A stretch of 64,000 nucleotides of DNA from Polystyrenella longa (GCF_007750395.1 NZ_CP036281.1:3991001-4055000); one strand, 5' to 3'. Numbered from the stretch's first letter, positions 38,133 to 49,636 are shown. The notes: generated from the sequence alone by a model not told the origin. Made by a program: numbers and translations.

Positions 38133-39740
38133 TTAGTAAAGATCGGAATCGCCGCCACTTTTACCTGCTTCTGGTTTTTCAGCGATCAAAGCATCGCTCG
38201 TCAGCAGCAGAGTAGAAACAGAAGCCGCGTTCTGCAGAGCAGTACGGGTTACTTTGGTTGGGTCGATAATACCCGCTTTGACCAAGTCTTCGAACTTGTC
38301 GTCTGCAGCGTTGTATCCTTTGTTGCCATCGAGTTCAGCGACTTTCTCGCAAATCACGCTACCGTCAACGCCAGCGTTGTTTGCAATTCGAGTCAGTGGA
38401 GCACGGCAAGCACGCAGGATGATATTGAAGCCAACTTCTTCGTCGTGGCTAACTTTACCCGGCTTGACGCTACGAGAAGCACGGAGAAGAGCGACGCCAC
38501 CACCTGGCAGAATACCTTCTTCAACAGCAGCACGTGTGGCGTGAAGTGCATCTTCCACGCGAGCTTTTTTCTCTTTCATTTCGCTTTCGGTAGCGGCTCC
38601 GACGTTAACCTGAGCAACACCGCCAGAAAGTTTGGCGATTCGCTCTTCCAATTTTTCTTTGTCGTAATCACTGGAGGAATTTTCGACTTCACGACGAATC
38701 TGAGTGATACGATCTTTGATGTCGGCACCTTTGCCAGAACCTTCGATGATCGTAGTGTTCTCTTTGTCGATCACGATTTTCTTGGCACGACCGAGGTCGG
38801 ACAACTGGATGTTTTCCAGTTTGATTCCCAAGTCATCGAAGATCGCCTGGCCACCAACCATGATCGCGATGTCCTGCAGCATGGCTTTACGACGATCGCC
38901 GTAACCAGGAGCTTTGACAGCAACACAGTTGAAGGTTCCGCGAAGTTTGTTAATTACGAGAGTTGCCAGGGCTTCGCCTTCGACATCTTCAGCAATAATC
39001 AAGAGTGGTTTGTTAGCGTTAACGACCTTTTCCAGAACAGGAACGAGGTCTTTAATATTCGTCACTTTTTTCTCGTGGATCAAGACGTAAGCGTCTTCCA
39101 GAACACATTCCATGCTCTGCTGATCTGTCACGAAGTAAGGGCTGAGGTAACCACGATCGAACTGCATACCTTCGACTACTTCGAAGTCGGTCGTCAGGCT
39201 TTTGCCTTCTTCGACAGTGATGACACCATCTTTGCCAACTTGTTCCATGGCTTCGGCGAGGATTGCACCGATTTCAGTATCGCCATTGGAAGCGACAGTA
39301 CCGACCTGGGCGATTGCTTTCTTGGTTTTGCAATCGGTGGCCATAGAATGAAGATTTTCAACGATGTCGGAAACTGCTTTGTCCATTCCGCGTTTCATCG
39401 CGATGGGGCTGACACCGGCAACAACGGCTTTAAGGCCTTCGTTGTAGATCGCTTCAGCCATGATCGTCGCAGTAGTGGTTCCGTCGCCGGCAATGTCAGA
39501 AGTTTTGCTGGCCACTTCGCGAACCATGCGGGCTCCCATGTCTTCAAACTTGTCGCTCAGTTCGATTTCGCGAGCGACAGTGACACCGTCTTTCGTGACG
39601 GTAGGGGAACCAAAGCTTTTCTGAATGATGACATTGCGACCGCGCGGTCCTAAGGTAACGCCCACGGTTTTCGCGAGCTTACTAATACCACGTCGCATCG
39701 CTTCCTGGGCTTCTTGATCAAAGGCAATTATCTTTGCCAT
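38133..39740 (-). CDS. groEL: 60 kDa chaperonin GroEL
   Basis: 535 residues. ATP-dependent protein-folding cage with GroES. Typical features: [10 protein letters not shown] (about 29-38), [12 protein letters not shown], the ATP-site GDGTTTA (about 86-92), [15 protein letters not shown] in the apical domain, and GGGVALLR near 414. The tail ends SGGDSDLY rather than in a Gly-Gly-Met repeat. Downstream of groES on the same strand but separated by about 200 bases. Planctomycetes often have several groEL copies, so this may be one of a set. Confidence 0.97.
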   Translation of the reverse strand: MAKIIAFDQEAQEAMRRGISKLAKTVGVTLGPRGRNVIIQKSFGSPTVTKDGVTVAREIELSDKFEDMGARMVREVASKTSDIAGDGTTTATIMAEAIYNEGLKAVVAGVSPIAMKRGMDKAVSDIVENLHSMATDCKTKKAIAQVGTVASNGDTEIGAILAEAMEQVGKDGVITVEEGKSLTTDFEVVEGMQFDRGYLSPYFVTDQQSMECVLEDAYVLIHEKKVTNIKDLVPVLEKVVNANKPLLIIAEDVEGEALATLVINKLRGTFNCVAVKAPGYGDRRKAMLQDIAIMVGGQAIFDDLGIKLENIQLSDLGRAKKIVIDKENTTIIEGSGKGADIKDRITQIRREVENSSSDYDKEKLEERIAKLSGGVAQVNVGAATESEMKEKKARVEDALHATRAAVEEGILPGGGVALLRASRSVKPGKVSHDEEVGFNIILRACRAPLTRIANNAGVDGSVICEKVAELDGNKGYNAADDKFEDLVKAGIIDPTKVTRTALQNAASVSTLLLTSDALIAEKPEAGKSGGDSDLY

Positions 39741-39942
39741 GTCTGGGTATCTCCTGATTCAATGACTGTAGGTTTATGGGCGTTGTATGCAATTCACTGG
39801 CGTCTGTCGTTCCTGCAGATCAACATCGCGCTGGGATTGTTTTCCCTCTGTTGGAAAACCAATCCCCTCTCCGGCTGGTAACTTGGCCGCAATTCAACTT
39901 AGGCGGCGTCTTCAATATAAACCGGAGGCTTAGGGCATCTGA

Positions 39943-40260
39943 TTAGAAGGTAGCGAGGATGTCGCTTTCGCGCATCAGCAGATACTCTTCATCGCCCAAT
40001 TTGATCTCTTCGGGAGCGTAAGAGTTGAACAGAACACGATCGCCTTCTTTAACCGTCAGAGGAACTTTCGTTCCATCGTCACGGACGTGTCCATCTCCGA
40101 CGGCGACAACTTCGCCCCGTTGTGGTTTGTTTTGGGCTGAATCGGGCAGAAAAATACCGCCAGCAGTTTGCTCTTCGGTTTCTGCTCTTTTCACCACCAC
40201 GCGGTCTCCAAGCGGAATAAGCTGAACGGCAGACTTGGACTTCGCAGCGGTCTTAGCCAT
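39943..40260 (-). CDS. groES: 10 kDa co-chaperonin GroES
   Basis: 105 residues from the ATG at 40260, which has GAGGAGA upstream; the frame is open further upstream (to 40473), but that extension is unlike GroES. Heptameric lid of GroEL. Seen: LIPLGDRVVVKR, the mobile loop ETEEQTAGGIFLPDSAQNKPQRGEVVAVG, and DRVLFNSYAPEEIKLGDEEYLLMRESDILA. A 12-residue Ala/Lys/Ser extension precedes the core. No CIRCE inverted repeat was found upstream. Confidence 0.97.
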   Translation of the reverse strand: MAKTAAKSKSAVQLIPLGDRVVVKRAETEEQTAGGIFLPDSAQNKPQRGEVVAVGDGHVRDDGTKVPLTVKEGDRVLFNSYAPEEIKLGDEEYLLMRESDILATF

Positions 40261-41099
40261 CGATCTCTCCTCAAGATTATAAAAACAACTGATTTTAACT
40301 GATACAAGATTTATCCATCTGCAGAGGGCAAACCCCACGCAGGATGGTCTCCGGGCCTTCCCGGAATATGTATTTCGGGTTGATATAGCAACCAAGCGAA
40401 CATCGTGCCGATCACTTCGAAAATCATATCTCGTTGATATCGAATACTTTACAAACATGACCTTATTCAGCAATCTGCCAACTTAGTCAGTTCATTTCAG
40501 GACCGGCTCGTGATGTCTGCCATTATGACAGAGTTACATCACATGAGAAGACTGCCACAGGTAGCTTCTGAAGAATTCCCCGAGATATCCGAAACTCTCC
40601 CGGCGAAACGCTCGCGATGACATTCCAGGCACCATCCACACTATTGTCGAGGTATTGAAACGAACAGCCTTCGTTTATATGATCAATCCAGTTAATTCAT
40701 CAATTGATAATTCAACAACTGTCTGTGACTCACGAAGGTTGATGTTTGAACCTACTGCGAAGCAAACGCTTTTGCGATCTCAGAAGTCAAACATCGTCCC
40801 ACCAAATCCTTCCCCCCTCGGCACAATTCAACCCGCTTGAACACATTCAAGCTCCCCCTGCCTTATATTCCTGCCCTGCACTCCGGGCTAATCAGACCCA
40901 CCTGTTCCTGCTGTCCGATTAACAATTGGAAAATTCATCCCGCCAACTTACGCGACTTCCCTGCACGCGCGGTATTCCCGTAATTGGAACAGCAGTTCCT
41001 ACCCTAATCTAATACATCACACCTCTTTCCATAACCGATCGACAGCACTGCTGTTCTGGGCTGCGCGATGGTTCCTGAACTGAAGAATGGAGACACTCT
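40261..41099. other. Divergent intergenic region groES/propeller gene
   Basis: 839 bases. It must hold the groES promoter. No TTAGCACTC-N9-GAGTGCTAA element was found. A short palindrome, ACAGCA-C-TGCTGT (41042-41054), lies about 45 bases before the next gene. Short open frames here show no coding character. Confidence 0.5.
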
Positions 41100-43505
41100 G
41101 TGAAGCGGCATTCTCTTAACAAAGGCTTCAGCTGGCTGGTGCTGGCTGGACTCGTGATCGGCACAACCCTGGCGACGATTGAACCACTTCAGGCTAAACC
41201 GCCAATACGCGGCACGGGTAAAGGCGAAGTGGTAGGCGAGTACCTGCAACAGGTCGCCGTGCAGTACACCAAAGAGGAAGGACTCCCCTCAAAAGACATT
41301 CTTTGCCTCGCTGCGGACAATGGAATTTTTGCTGGAACGGCAAAAGGCATTGCCCAGTTCGAAGGTTCCACTTGGAAAACCGTACTGAAAACCTCCTCGC
41401 CCGTCGTCGCACTGACCACTCTCGGTGATACCGTGTTCTACGCGACGCAAACGGAGATAGGCCAACTGGGCGTAGACGATAAAGCAATCGCCACCATCCG
41501 CGACGGAGTCACGATCACTGAAATGCTTCTGACCCCGGAAGGGCTTTACATCAGCAGCAACGAAGGTCTCGATCTCCTTCCCAACGGTTCCTCAGAACAA
41601 GTGGAAGTCAAAGCGTTCAACGATATTCTTCCACCAGAAACGACTGTCAACCAACTTGCCTACTCGGAAGGTCGAGGATTGGCGATTGCGTCTACCAACG
41701 GACTTTATCTGTACTCCGCAAAAGACAACCAGGCCGCACGAATTCACGCAGCCACGGCAGCAGGAGGATGGTTCCTCGCTGATGTCCGGGGAGTTGGATT
41801 CGATTCTCAAGGCCAGCTGCGCGTTGCCGCTCCTCAGGGAATCGCTTTTGAAACTCAAGAAGGCTGGGACTTACTGACTGGGTCCGAAGGACTTCCCTAC
41901 AACGACTTCACCAAACTGGCAGTCGGTTCCAAAGACGACGTCTGGTACGCAACCCACATCGGAGCCGTGCATCGATACGACGACATCTGGGAATATCGTC
42001 AGGGACGCCGCTGGATCCTAGATGACGACATTCGCGACGTCGTGGTGACTCCTAACGGTTACTCCTGGTTTGCAACCGCCAAAGGAGTCAGTTGCATCAA
42101 GCTTGTTCCGATGACGCTGCGTGAAAAAGCAGACTTCTTTAACGCGGAGATCGAAAAATATCACTTGCGAACGGAATACGGTTATGTTGATTCGGTCCGC
42201 ATGAAAGAACCGGGCGTTAAGATTGTCGACAACCAGAAACACGACAGCGACAACGACGGACTCTGGACAAGCATGTACGGTGCGGCTCATGCTTTTGAAT
42301 ACGCCGTGACCAAAACACCAGAATCCAAAGCACGAGCAAATAAAGCATTCCGAGCGATCGGCTTTCTGAGTGAAGTCCCCCAGGGAGGCAAACATTCCCC
42401 TCCCTTTGGTTTCCCCGCACGCACCATTCTCCCCACTTCCGGCCGCAATCCGAACGACCATGACTCAGTCGAACATGATAAAGAGAAACGAGAAAAGGAC
42501 CCGGACCACCTTTGGAAAGTTCTCGATCCCCGCTGGCCTGTCAGTGCAGATGGCCAATGGTACTGGAAAACCGATACCAGTTCTGACGAACTCGACGGCC
42601 ACTATTTCTTCTACGGAGCGTACTACGACCTGGTCGCTGAAACTGAAGAAGAGAAATCTTACTGCCGTGAAGTTGTCGACCGTGTCTCGACTCACCTGAT
42701 CGAGCATGATTACGCCCTTGTCGACCACGATGGCCAACCGACCCGCTGGGGCCAGTTCGGTCCGCACATGATTAACACGGACAAAATGACTGACCTGCGT
42801 GGTCTTAATGCCATCAGCCTGCTGGCTTACATCAAAACGGCTTATCATGTGACTGGCGATCCGAAATACCAGGAGCATTACGAAAAGCTGCTCTACGAGC
42901 ACGACTACTTCACTAACGTGCTCCATCCTAAATGGCAGAACGGCCCTGGAACCGGTAACCAGTCCGACGATGAAATGGCCTTCATGTGTTACTACAACCT
43001 GTTCCAGTACGAAACCGATCCAAAACTGATTAAACAGTACACCCGGTCAATGAATCGTTACTTCCTGCAGGAACAGTACGAGTTGTGCCCCCTGTTCAAC
43101 TTCATTTATGCGTTGAACTATTACTCAACCCGCTTCTACTGGCCCGAGGCCATCGGTGACGAAATCATTCCTGAAGCGATTGATTCGCTGAAACGGTATC
43201 CGCTGGATCGCTTCCGCTGGAGCATGAAGAACAGTCACCGACTCGACATGGTTCACGTCCAGAAGCACGTCATCCGACAACGAAACCGAGGCTATCTCTA
43301 CAATGGGTATGCGTTGCCAATTGACGAACGATTTGTAGAGCACTGGAATCACGATCCGTGGCGTATGGATGTCCATGGTAATGGAACAGAACTGGCCGAT
43401 GGCGCATCGTTCCTGCTCCCCTATTACATGGGCGTTTATCATGGGTATGTAATCGAAGACCCCAGTTCCGCCAGCCCTACCAGCGGAAGTGCGTCGGAAG
43501 AGTAA
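41100..43505 (+). CDS. Secreted protein: beta-propeller plus helical-barrel domain
   Basis: 801 residues; GTG start with GGAG 8 bases upstream. Signal peptide (1-32, cleavage after LQA). Residues about 45-335 contain repeated blades of the two-component-regulator-propeller kind: GTAKGIAQFEG, SSNEGLDLLP, ASTNGLYLYS, AAPQGIAFET, and WYATHIGAVHRYDD. Residues 345-770 are helical with HDSDNDGLWTSMYGAAHAFEYA, DELDGHYFFYGAYYDLVA, RWGQFGP, LRGLNAISLLAYIKTAYHVTG and DDEMAFMCYYNLFQYE, resembling an (alpha/alpha)6 barrel of glycoside hydrolases or epimerases, with several Asp/Glu/His clusters. Enzyme activity is inferred only. No histidine kinase follows the propeller. Confidence 0.85.
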   Translation: MKRHSLNKGFSWLVLAGLVIGTTLATIEPLQAKPPIRGTGKGEVVGEYLQQVAVQYTKEEGLPSKDILCLAADNGIFAGTAKGIAQFEGSTWKTVLKTSSPVVALTTLGDTVFYATQTEIGQLGVDDKAIATIRDGVTITEMLLTPEGLYISSNEGLDLLPNGSSEQVEVKAFNDILPPETTVNQLAYSEGRGLAIASTNGLYLYSAKDNQAARIHAATAAGGWFLADVRGVGFDSQGQLRVAAPQGIAFETQEGWDLLTGSEGLPYNDFTKLAVGSKDDVWYATHIGAVHRYDDIWEYRQGRRWILDDDIRDVVVTPNGYSWFATAKGVSCIKLVPMTLREKADFFNAEIEKYHLRTEYGYVDSVRMKEPGVKIVDNQKHDSDNDGLWTSMYGAAHAFEYAVTKTPESKARANKAFRAIGFLSEVPQGGKHSPPFGFPARTILPTSGRNPNDHDSVEHDKEKREKDPDHLWKVLDPRWPVSADGQWYWKTDTSSDELDGHYFFYGAYYDLVAETEEEKSYCREVVDRVSTHLIEHDYALVDHDGQPTRWGQFGPHMINTDKMTDLRGLNAISLLAYIKTAYHVTGDPKYQEHYEKLLYEHDYFTNVLHPKWQNGPGTGNQSDDEMAFMCYYNLFQYETDPKLIKQYTRSMNRYFLQEQYELCPLFNFIYALNYYSTRFYWPEAIGDEIIPEAIDSLKRYPLDRFRWSMKNSHRLDMVHVQKHVIRQRNRGYLYNGYALPIDERFVEHWNHDPWRMDVHGNGTELADGASFLLPYYMGVYHGYVIEDPSSASPTSGSASEE

Positions 43506-43526
43506 TAAACCCTGACGTTCAAAACA

Positions 43527-43565
43527 AAAACGGGAACCTGTAACAATGCCGGTTTCCGTTTTTTT
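43527..43565. terminator. Bidirectional intrinsic terminator
   Basis: AAAACGGGAACC (from about 43527) pairs with GGTTTCCGTTTT (43551-43562) around a 12-base loop, then TTT. Serves the propeller gene and, on the other strand, pyrF. Confidence 0.85.
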
Positions 43566-43621
43566 GTTTTACAAACTCAAAGTCATACCCGTTCACTTCA
43601 TAACAGTCAGTGAGTCGCAGC

Positions 43622-44566
43622 TTAACCAAGTGCTTTCACGGGCGTGTGTGTCGCGAGGTCGTCGATCATATCGAGAGTTGCCTGGTGCACCGCTTCCTCC
43701 CATTGATCCGGTCCAAACTTCTCCTGATAAACAGGTTTGTTGTATGCGAAGTTGATTCCACGAGAACTGTTGATGAGCGCCCCCAATCCTCCGGTATCAA
43801 AGGCAGAAGCGACATCGGCCGACGTTCCGCCCTGGCTTCCGTAACCGGGTACGAGAAAGGGAACGTGGGGCATTTGTGTTCGCAACGCTTCCAGTTCAGC
43901 GGGATAAGTTGCTCCGACAACGGCGCCAATCGAGCTGTAACCTTCGCTCAGTTCTGCTTGACTGGCGAATGCTTCCACTTCGGCGGCGACATGTTCGTAA
44001 ATCGGTTTCCCGTCGGCTTCCAGATTTTGAAATCGTCCCGATCCAGGGTTACTGGTTCGCACCAACACATACAACCCGGCTCCCCGTTCTTTGGCTACTT
44101 TGATGAACGGCTCCAACGTATCGCTTCCCATATAGGGATTCACTGTCAGTGCGTCCGCCCCCCAGGGAGAAGCTTCCGGATCGCTCCCGGCCAGATAGGC
44201 ATGAGCATAAGCGGTCGCCGTCGAACCTATGTCGTTTCGTTTACCATCACAAATGACGAGCAATCCCTGCTTTCGTGCATACTGAATCACTCGGCACAAT
44301 GTTCGTGAACCTGCCGGTCCCCACTCTTCATAAAAGGCAGCTTGGGGCTTTACCGCTGGAACAAGAGGCGCAACGACGTCGATCAACCGTTTGCAGAATT
44401 CTTCAAAGGCTGCAGCCACCATTTCGTTCGGATCGGAATGATTCGCTTTTGCTTTCTTCACAATCTCTTCCGGTAGTTGATCAAATCGTGGATCCAGCCC
44501 AACGAGCGCCGCTGTTTTCTTTTGTTGCGTCAATTGATTTAGTCGTGCGATATAGGTCGAACTCAT
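43622..44566 (-). CDS. pyrF: Orotidine 5'-phosphate decarboxylase (subfamily 2)
   Basis: 314 residues from the ATG at 44566 with AGGA about 10 bases before it; an in-frame extension to 44614 is unlikely. Final step of UMP synthesis. Subfamily 2 features: [28 protein letters not shown], the catalytic [15 protein letters not shown] (Lys and Asp) and [14 protein letters not shown]-terminal PGYGSQGG and [10 protein letters not shown] bind phosphate. Longer than the E. coli type, as expected for this subfamily. Alone here. Confidence 0.95.
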   Translation of the reverse strand: MSSTYIARLNQLTQQKKTAALVGLDPRFDQLPEEIVKKAKANHSDPNEMVAAAFEEFCKRLIDVVAPLVPAVKPQAAFYEEWGPAGSRTLCRVIQYARKQGLLVICDGKRNDIGSTATAYAHAYLAGSDPEASPWGADALTVNPYMGSDTLEPFIKVAKERGAGLYVLVRTSNPGSGRFQNLEADGKPIYEHVAAEVEAFASQAELSEGYSSIGAVVGATYPAELEALRTQMPHVPFLVPGYGSQGGTSADVASAFDTGGLGALINSSRGINFAYNKPVYQEKFGPDQWEEAVHQATLDMIDDLATHTPVKALG

Positions 44567-44954
44567 GGAGTCAGGGTCCTCTGGTAAAACAGGGCGAATC
44601 AGATAAGCTGTCATTCCGGGCAGACAGATTCCCGCAAGAATGTACTACAGACCGATGGCCGATCCCAGTCACCCGCCACTTGAAATGCAATTCAACATCG
44701 CAAACTGGAGTGAGATCGAGCCATCGCTAGACTTAAGACATTCTTAATCTAAACACTTAATCTACTTGATTTTCCTGCGATTCCAAAACCTGCAGGCTGA
44801 GGCTAATTTCGCAATTTCAAAATCAAGCGAAAGTTGTTACTCTGGTTCAACGGTCGCGATGGAGGCGACTCCTTTTCTGACAGCTTTGTATCCTCCCTCA
44901 TTATTGGAGGAAGATACCTCATCACCGGAATTGAACGGTTTCAAGGAGCTTCGC
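44567..44954. other. Intergenic region pyrF/glgC
   Basis: 388 bases. The glgC frame is open back to 44766, with an in-frame ATG at 44859, but the strong ribosome-binding site at 44943 points to 44955. Contains divergent promoters; none assigned. Confidence 0.45.
44943..44948 (+). promoter_or_regulatory. Ribosome-binding site deciding the glgC start
   Basis: AAGGAG, 6 bases before ATG 44955. Favours this start over ATG 44859 and the longer open frame. Confidence 0.7.
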
Positions 44955-46208
44955 ATGCGTGGTGTTCTCGCGTTGATTTTGGCCGGAGGCAAAGGAACCC
45001 GCCTCGAACCCCTCACCCGTGATCGGGCGAAGCCAGCGGTCCCTTTCGGTGGCGCGTACCGCATTATCGACTTTACACTGTCGAACTGCATCAACAGTGG
45101 CTTGCGACGAATCCTGCTCCTCTCGCAATATAAAGCGGCCAGCCTGAACCGACATCTTAATCACGGTTGGCGTTTTCTCTGTAGTGAACTCGACGAGTTC
45201 GTCGATATCCTGCCGCCACAGCAGCGCATCGACGAGAACTGGTATCAGGGCACCGCCGATGCTGTTTATCAGAACATTTACACCATCGAGCAATGCCGAC
45301 CCGCCTATGTTGTCATTCTGTCGGGCGACCACATTTACAAGATGGATTATTCCGAACTGATCCGCGATCACATCGAGTCCGAAGCCGATGCCACTGTCGG
45401 TTGTATTCCCGTCAGCCTGGAAGAGGGGACTGAATTTGGCGTGATGCAAATCGACAGTTCCCGCCGCATTATCGATTTCGCCGAAAAGCCAGCGAATCCA
45501 AAACCTTCTCCCGAAGACCCGACTCAATGCCTCGCTTCCATGGGAATTTACGTTTTCAACGCGAACTTCCTGTTCGAACAGTTATGCCGCGACGCCACCG
45601 ACCGGGACAGTTCCCACGACTTCGGCAAGAACATCATCCCCGAAATCATCGGTCCTTATGACGTGCGGGCATTTCCCTTCCACGACAAAAACACGGGGAC
45701 GCGCAGATACTGGCGCGACGTGGGAACTCTCGATTCCTATTACGAAGCCAACCTGGATCTGGTTTCCGTTAAACCCAACCTGAACCTGTATGATTCCCGG
45801 TGGCCTATTCGAACCTACCAACCCCCGTTGCCCCCTCCCAAATTCGTATTTAATTACGACGGCGACAAACGTCCCCGCGTCGGCAAAGCGGTCGACAGTC
45901 TTGTCTGCAGCGGCTCCATCGTTTCAGGTGGCGAAGTCGAACGATCAATTCTTTCGTCTAATGTGCGAGTGAACAGTTGGGCGAGTGTGAAGAATTCGAT
46001 TCTCTTCGAAGGGGTCGAAATCGGACGGGATGCACAAGTTCAGAACGCGATCATCGACAAAAACGTCGTTATCCCGGAAGAAACGCGTATCGGATTCGAC
46101 ATCGAAGAAGACCGTGCGCGCGGTTTCGTGGTGACTGAATCGGGAATTGTCGTCATCGGTAAATCCGATTCGCTCGGCGACTACCAGATGTTTCGCGACT
46201 CCGCCTAA
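44955..46208 (+). CDS. glgC: Glucose-1-phosphate adenylyltransferase
   Basis: 417 residues from the ATG at 44955. Makes ADP-glucose for glycogen synthesis, the committed step. Nucleotidyltransferase domain with [27 protein letters not shown] near the start, [41 protein letters not shown], and [16 protein letters not shown]-terminal left-handed beta-helix (about 300-417) with [20 protein letters not shown] and NAIIDKNV. Length matches the family, supporting the chosen start. Convergent with glnD, 20 bases apart, no terminator. Confidence 0.95.
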   Translation: MRGVLALILAGGKGTRLEPLTRDRAKPAVPFGGAYRIIDFTLSNCINSGLRRILLLSQYKAASLNRHLNHGWRFLCSELDEFVDILPPQQRIDENWYQGTADAVYQNIYTIEQCRPAYVVILSGDHIYKMDYSELIRDHIESEADATVGCIPVSLEEGTEFGVMQIDSSRRIIDFAEKPANPKPSPEDPTQCLASMGIYVFNANFLFEQLCRDATDRDSSHDFGKNIIPEIIGPYDVRAFPFHDKNTGTRRYWRDVGTLDSYYEANLDLVSVKPNLNLYDSRWPIRTYQPPLPPPKFVFNYDGDKRPRVGKAVDSLVCSGSIVSGGEVERSILSSNVRVNSWASVKNSILFEGVEIGRDAQVQNAIIDKNVVIPEETRIGFDIEEDRARGFVVTESGIVVIGKSDSLGDYQMFRDSA

Positions 46209-46228
46209 GCTTTGTTCAAGGGAATCTT

Positions 46229-48925
46229 TCAGGTGCGATAATTCTGAAAACCCTCTTCGTTGAAATACCGAATTTCATCATACATGTAGTCGTGTATTTC
46301 CTGGATACGATCCTGATCGGTAATTTTCTCACCCGAGGCATCAACGACGTAAAACACGTCAGCAACCTGGTCGAGGCTGGTCGCAATCTTTGCCACATTC
46401 ACGGACAGTTGCAAATCGTCCATGCAGCGGGTGATCGTGTACAGCAAGCCTCGATGATCGTGAGAAAAGACAGAGATGATCGTGTAGAGTCTCGAACTCT
46501 GGGTATCAATCTGGATTCGCAACGGTTCGTTGGATTGCGCTAACGGCTTTTCTGTTTTGAATCGCATATGACGCTGAAAATAGGGCTTCAATGACTCCTG
46601 ATTTCGAATACCCCGTTTAATCGCTTCGGAAACTTCCTCCATCCGTTCCTCAGGAACAGGACCGTCACAATCCGGGTCTTGTACCAGCAACGTATCCAGC
46701 ACATGCCCATCGAAGGTCGTGTTAATGTGTGCAGAAAGAATGGTAAAGTGCTTGGCCGTCAATACTCCGACTGCTCGATGGAACAGCCCATTGGACTGCT
46801 TCTCATGAGTGATGATTCGATACTCGGTGATATTGTTCTGAACAACGTATTTGCCATAAACGTGGATTTCTTCCTCATCCATTTTTTCGATCAGTATCAG
46901 GTCACGCGCAATCTGAGTGACGGGAGTATTCGCCCAGTAATGCGACGGAAATCGCTCCACCTGCTCAAGGACCCAACGCGCTTTGTGACGCAATCGAGTA
47001 TCCACAGCGCTGTAGGCCAAAAAATGCTCCAGCACGCGTGTTTTTAACATTTCCCGTCGCTGCTTCTCGCCATGCTTCGGACTTTTCCCGGCGAGAATTT
47101 TCATCAGACTGTCAAACAATTCAGTTAACAGCTGCTCTTTCCAATCGGTCCAGACTCCCGGGCCAACGGCCTTCAAGTCGGCGATGGTAAGGAGATATAA
47201 CATGCGCAGCTTTTCAGTTGTGCCAATCTCGTGCGCCAACTCATACAGAAGTTTGACATCCGAGGTATCCCTTCGGAATGCCGCGTGGCCTAACATTAAA
47301 TGTTTATGAACAAGGAAGACGAGCGTCTCTCTACGCGTCTGACTTAAATGCAGCTGATTGGCAATTTCCTCCGAAACACGGCGACCAACCTCGCTATGAT
47401 CTTCTGGGTAGCCTTTGCCAATATCGTGCAACAGAATCGCGAGATGTAATAGCGCCTTATCACGTACGGCTTCATAGGCGGTTCCCGCCGTGCTGTTCTC
47501 GCCGAGAACTTTTTCCGCCGCTTCCAAAGCGCGAAACGTATGCTCGTCGACAGTGTAACTATGATAGTTATTGAACTGTAACAGAAACCGTACATGTCCG
47601 AATTGCGGAATCACCCGGTCAAGGACTTCCGTACGAAACATATGACGAATCGACTGGTTCAGAAATCCGGGCAACGCCAGGTGTTCCATGAAGATATCCG
47701 CTTCTTCACTCGTGGGAGGTTCGGTAATATTCTGAGCCTCATCCAGTAACAATTGCGTGGTCTGCGGACTGGGAAGTTTGCTGTAGTATGCAGTCGAACG
47801 GTACAAACGCAGAATATTCTTCAAGCGACCTTGCAGCAAATGCTGTGAACGTGGAGGCACATTGATGTAATCGGGGCTCATCACAAAATCGTTCTCGATT
47901 CGTAACGTCGTTAACAGACGCCCGAAACGAACCACGCGCGATTCCAGATGATGCGCGGAGACAAACCGATCTACCAATTCTGCCTGGGCGGACGTCTTCT
48001 GAAAATAATCGCGCATAAAGTATTCGACGTCCCGCATCGTTTCATCATCTTTGTACCCAAATTCCTGCGACAGACGAATCTGTTCGTCAGCGTCGAGTAT
48101 GTCGTTGCCGCGGCCAGCATGCAGATGCATATTGATGCGAATGCGTAGTAGAAAATCCTGAGCCGCCTGCAATGTTCGCACGTCGTCCCGGCTGAGAACA
48201 CTCATCAACTTCAAAGTTTCAAAGCGGGTCGTTTTATAATGGGCGTAGGCAATCCAGCGTAAAAGGTGCAAATCGCGCAGCCCTCCTTTGCTTTTTTTTA
48301 CATTGGGCTGCAGATGTTTTGTAGTCGACCCTAACTGCTCCTGCTCGTTCGCCCGAGCAGCGATGCAGGCATCGATAAATGCTTTCTTTCGGTTCCTGAT
48401 CACCTTTTTATAAAACAAGTTTTCGAAGCGATAAAAACCTGATTCCGACCCCCACAGCAGACGCGACTCCACCACTGCTGAAGCAGTTTCCAGGTTCTCT
48501 TTGCAGATTTCGATCATCCGCGACGTCGTCGTAAAATTGCTACCGGGCTTGAGACCAACATCCCAGGTCAACGGAACAAAGCGGTCAATCAGCTTACGCG
48601 CCTGCAGGTAGTTGGAGGGTTTGTATAGAAACAGCAAATCGGTATCGGAAAAGGGAGCCAACTCCGAACGACCGGAACCTCCGATAGCAATGATCTGAAT
48701 ACCGTCGCGGGCCGAGTTCTGGTCCGATTCCGACAAGCTCTGGAAACAATGTTCCCACAACTTAATGAGCACAGAATCGGTCGTCTCTGAAATCGCGAGC
48801 GCCGTCTGGCTGCCCGTTTTCGTCTCCTGATACAGTCGACTTTCCTGAACTCGCAGGTTAGCGATCTGCTCAGCTAGAGATTGAACCCAGTCGGTATTTA
48901 AATCGGTTAGCCCTGTGGTGGTCAT
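46229..48925 (-). CDS. glnD: Bifunctional PII uridylyltransferase/uridylyl-removing enzyme
   Basis: 898 residues from the ATG at 48925 (a GTG at 48943 is an alternative). Senses glutamine and adds or removes UMP on PII. Domains in order: nucleotidyltransferase (IGGSGRSELAPFSDTDLLF, residues 81-99), helical linker, HD domain (LLHDIGKGYPEDHSEVG, about 498-514) and two C-terminal ACT domains (about 700-790 and 810-890; SRLYTIISVFSHDHRGLLY). All parts are present, so both activities are expected. Last gene of amtB-glnB-glnD, same strand. Confidence 0.95.
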   Translation of the reverse strand: MTTTGLTDLNTDWVQSLAEQIANLRVQESRLYQETKTGSQTALAISETTDSVLIKLWEHCFQSLSESDQNSARDGIQIIAIGGSGRSELAPFSDTDLLFLYKPSNYLQARKLIDRFVPLTWDVGLKPGSNFTTTSRMIEICKENLETASAVVESRLLWGSESGFYRFENLFYKKVIRNRKKAFIDACIAARANEQEQLGSTTKHLQPNVKKSKGGLRDLHLLRWIAYAHYKTTRFETLKLMSVLSRDDVRTLQAAQDFLLRIRINMHLHAGRGNDILDADEQIRLSQEFGYKDDETMRDVEYFMRDYFQKTSAQAELVDRFVSAHHLESRVVRFGRLLTTLRIENDFVMSPDYINVPPRSQHLLQGRLKNILRLYRSTAYYSKLPSPQTTQLLLDEAQNITEPPTSEEADIFMEHLALPGFLNQSIRHMFRTEVLDRVIPQFGHVRFLLQFNNYHSYTVDEHTFRALEAAEKVLGENSTAGTAYEAVRDKALLHLAILLHDIGKGYPEDHSEVGRRVSEEIANQLHLSQTRRETLVFLVHKHLMLGHAAFRRDTSDVKLLYELAHEIGTTEKLRMLYLLTIADLKAVGPGVWTDWKEQLLTELFDSLMKILAGKSPKHGEKQRREMLKTRVLEHFLAYSAVDTRLRHKARWVLEQVERFPSHYWANTPVTQIARDLILIEKMDEEEIHVYGKYVVQNNITEYRIITHEKQSNGLFHRAVGVLTAKHFTILSAHINTTFDGHVLDTLLVQDPDCDGPVPEERMEEVSEAIKRGIRNQESLKPYFQRHMRFKTEKPLAQSNEPLRIQIDTQSSRLYTIISVFSHDHRGLLYTITRCMDDLQLSVNVAKIATSLDQVADVFYVVDASGEKITDQDRIQEIHDYMYDEIRYFNEEGFQNYRT

Positions 48926-49180
48926 GCTGACCCTGTTCCGCACGAATATGATATCGAGCGGTCTTTACGCAGCAAATCGAACGAGCGACTTCGATTCACC
49001 TGGTGATGGCGATAATACGACAAATCGTGAAATGACGATCCGAAATCGTCGGTGTAACAGACATGGGGTTGAAACTGAAAAGAAAATTGATCGCTGAACC
49101 GGACTGATTTTTCCAGAAGTTCAGACTGGCCCACCAGTAGCGGACAATAATTTAAAAAAGTAGATTGCTCCGTAGATGCT

Positions 49181-49636
<456 letters not shown>

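Noticed and set aside
38445-39653. 402-residue plus-strand open frame antisense to groEL
   Set aside because: It is a shadow of the well-conserved groEL frame, rich in Phe/Asp by complementarity, with no homology.
40261-40640. CIRCE heat-shock operator upstream of groES
   Set aside because: Searched for TTAGCACTC-N9-GAGTGCTAA and close variants; none found.
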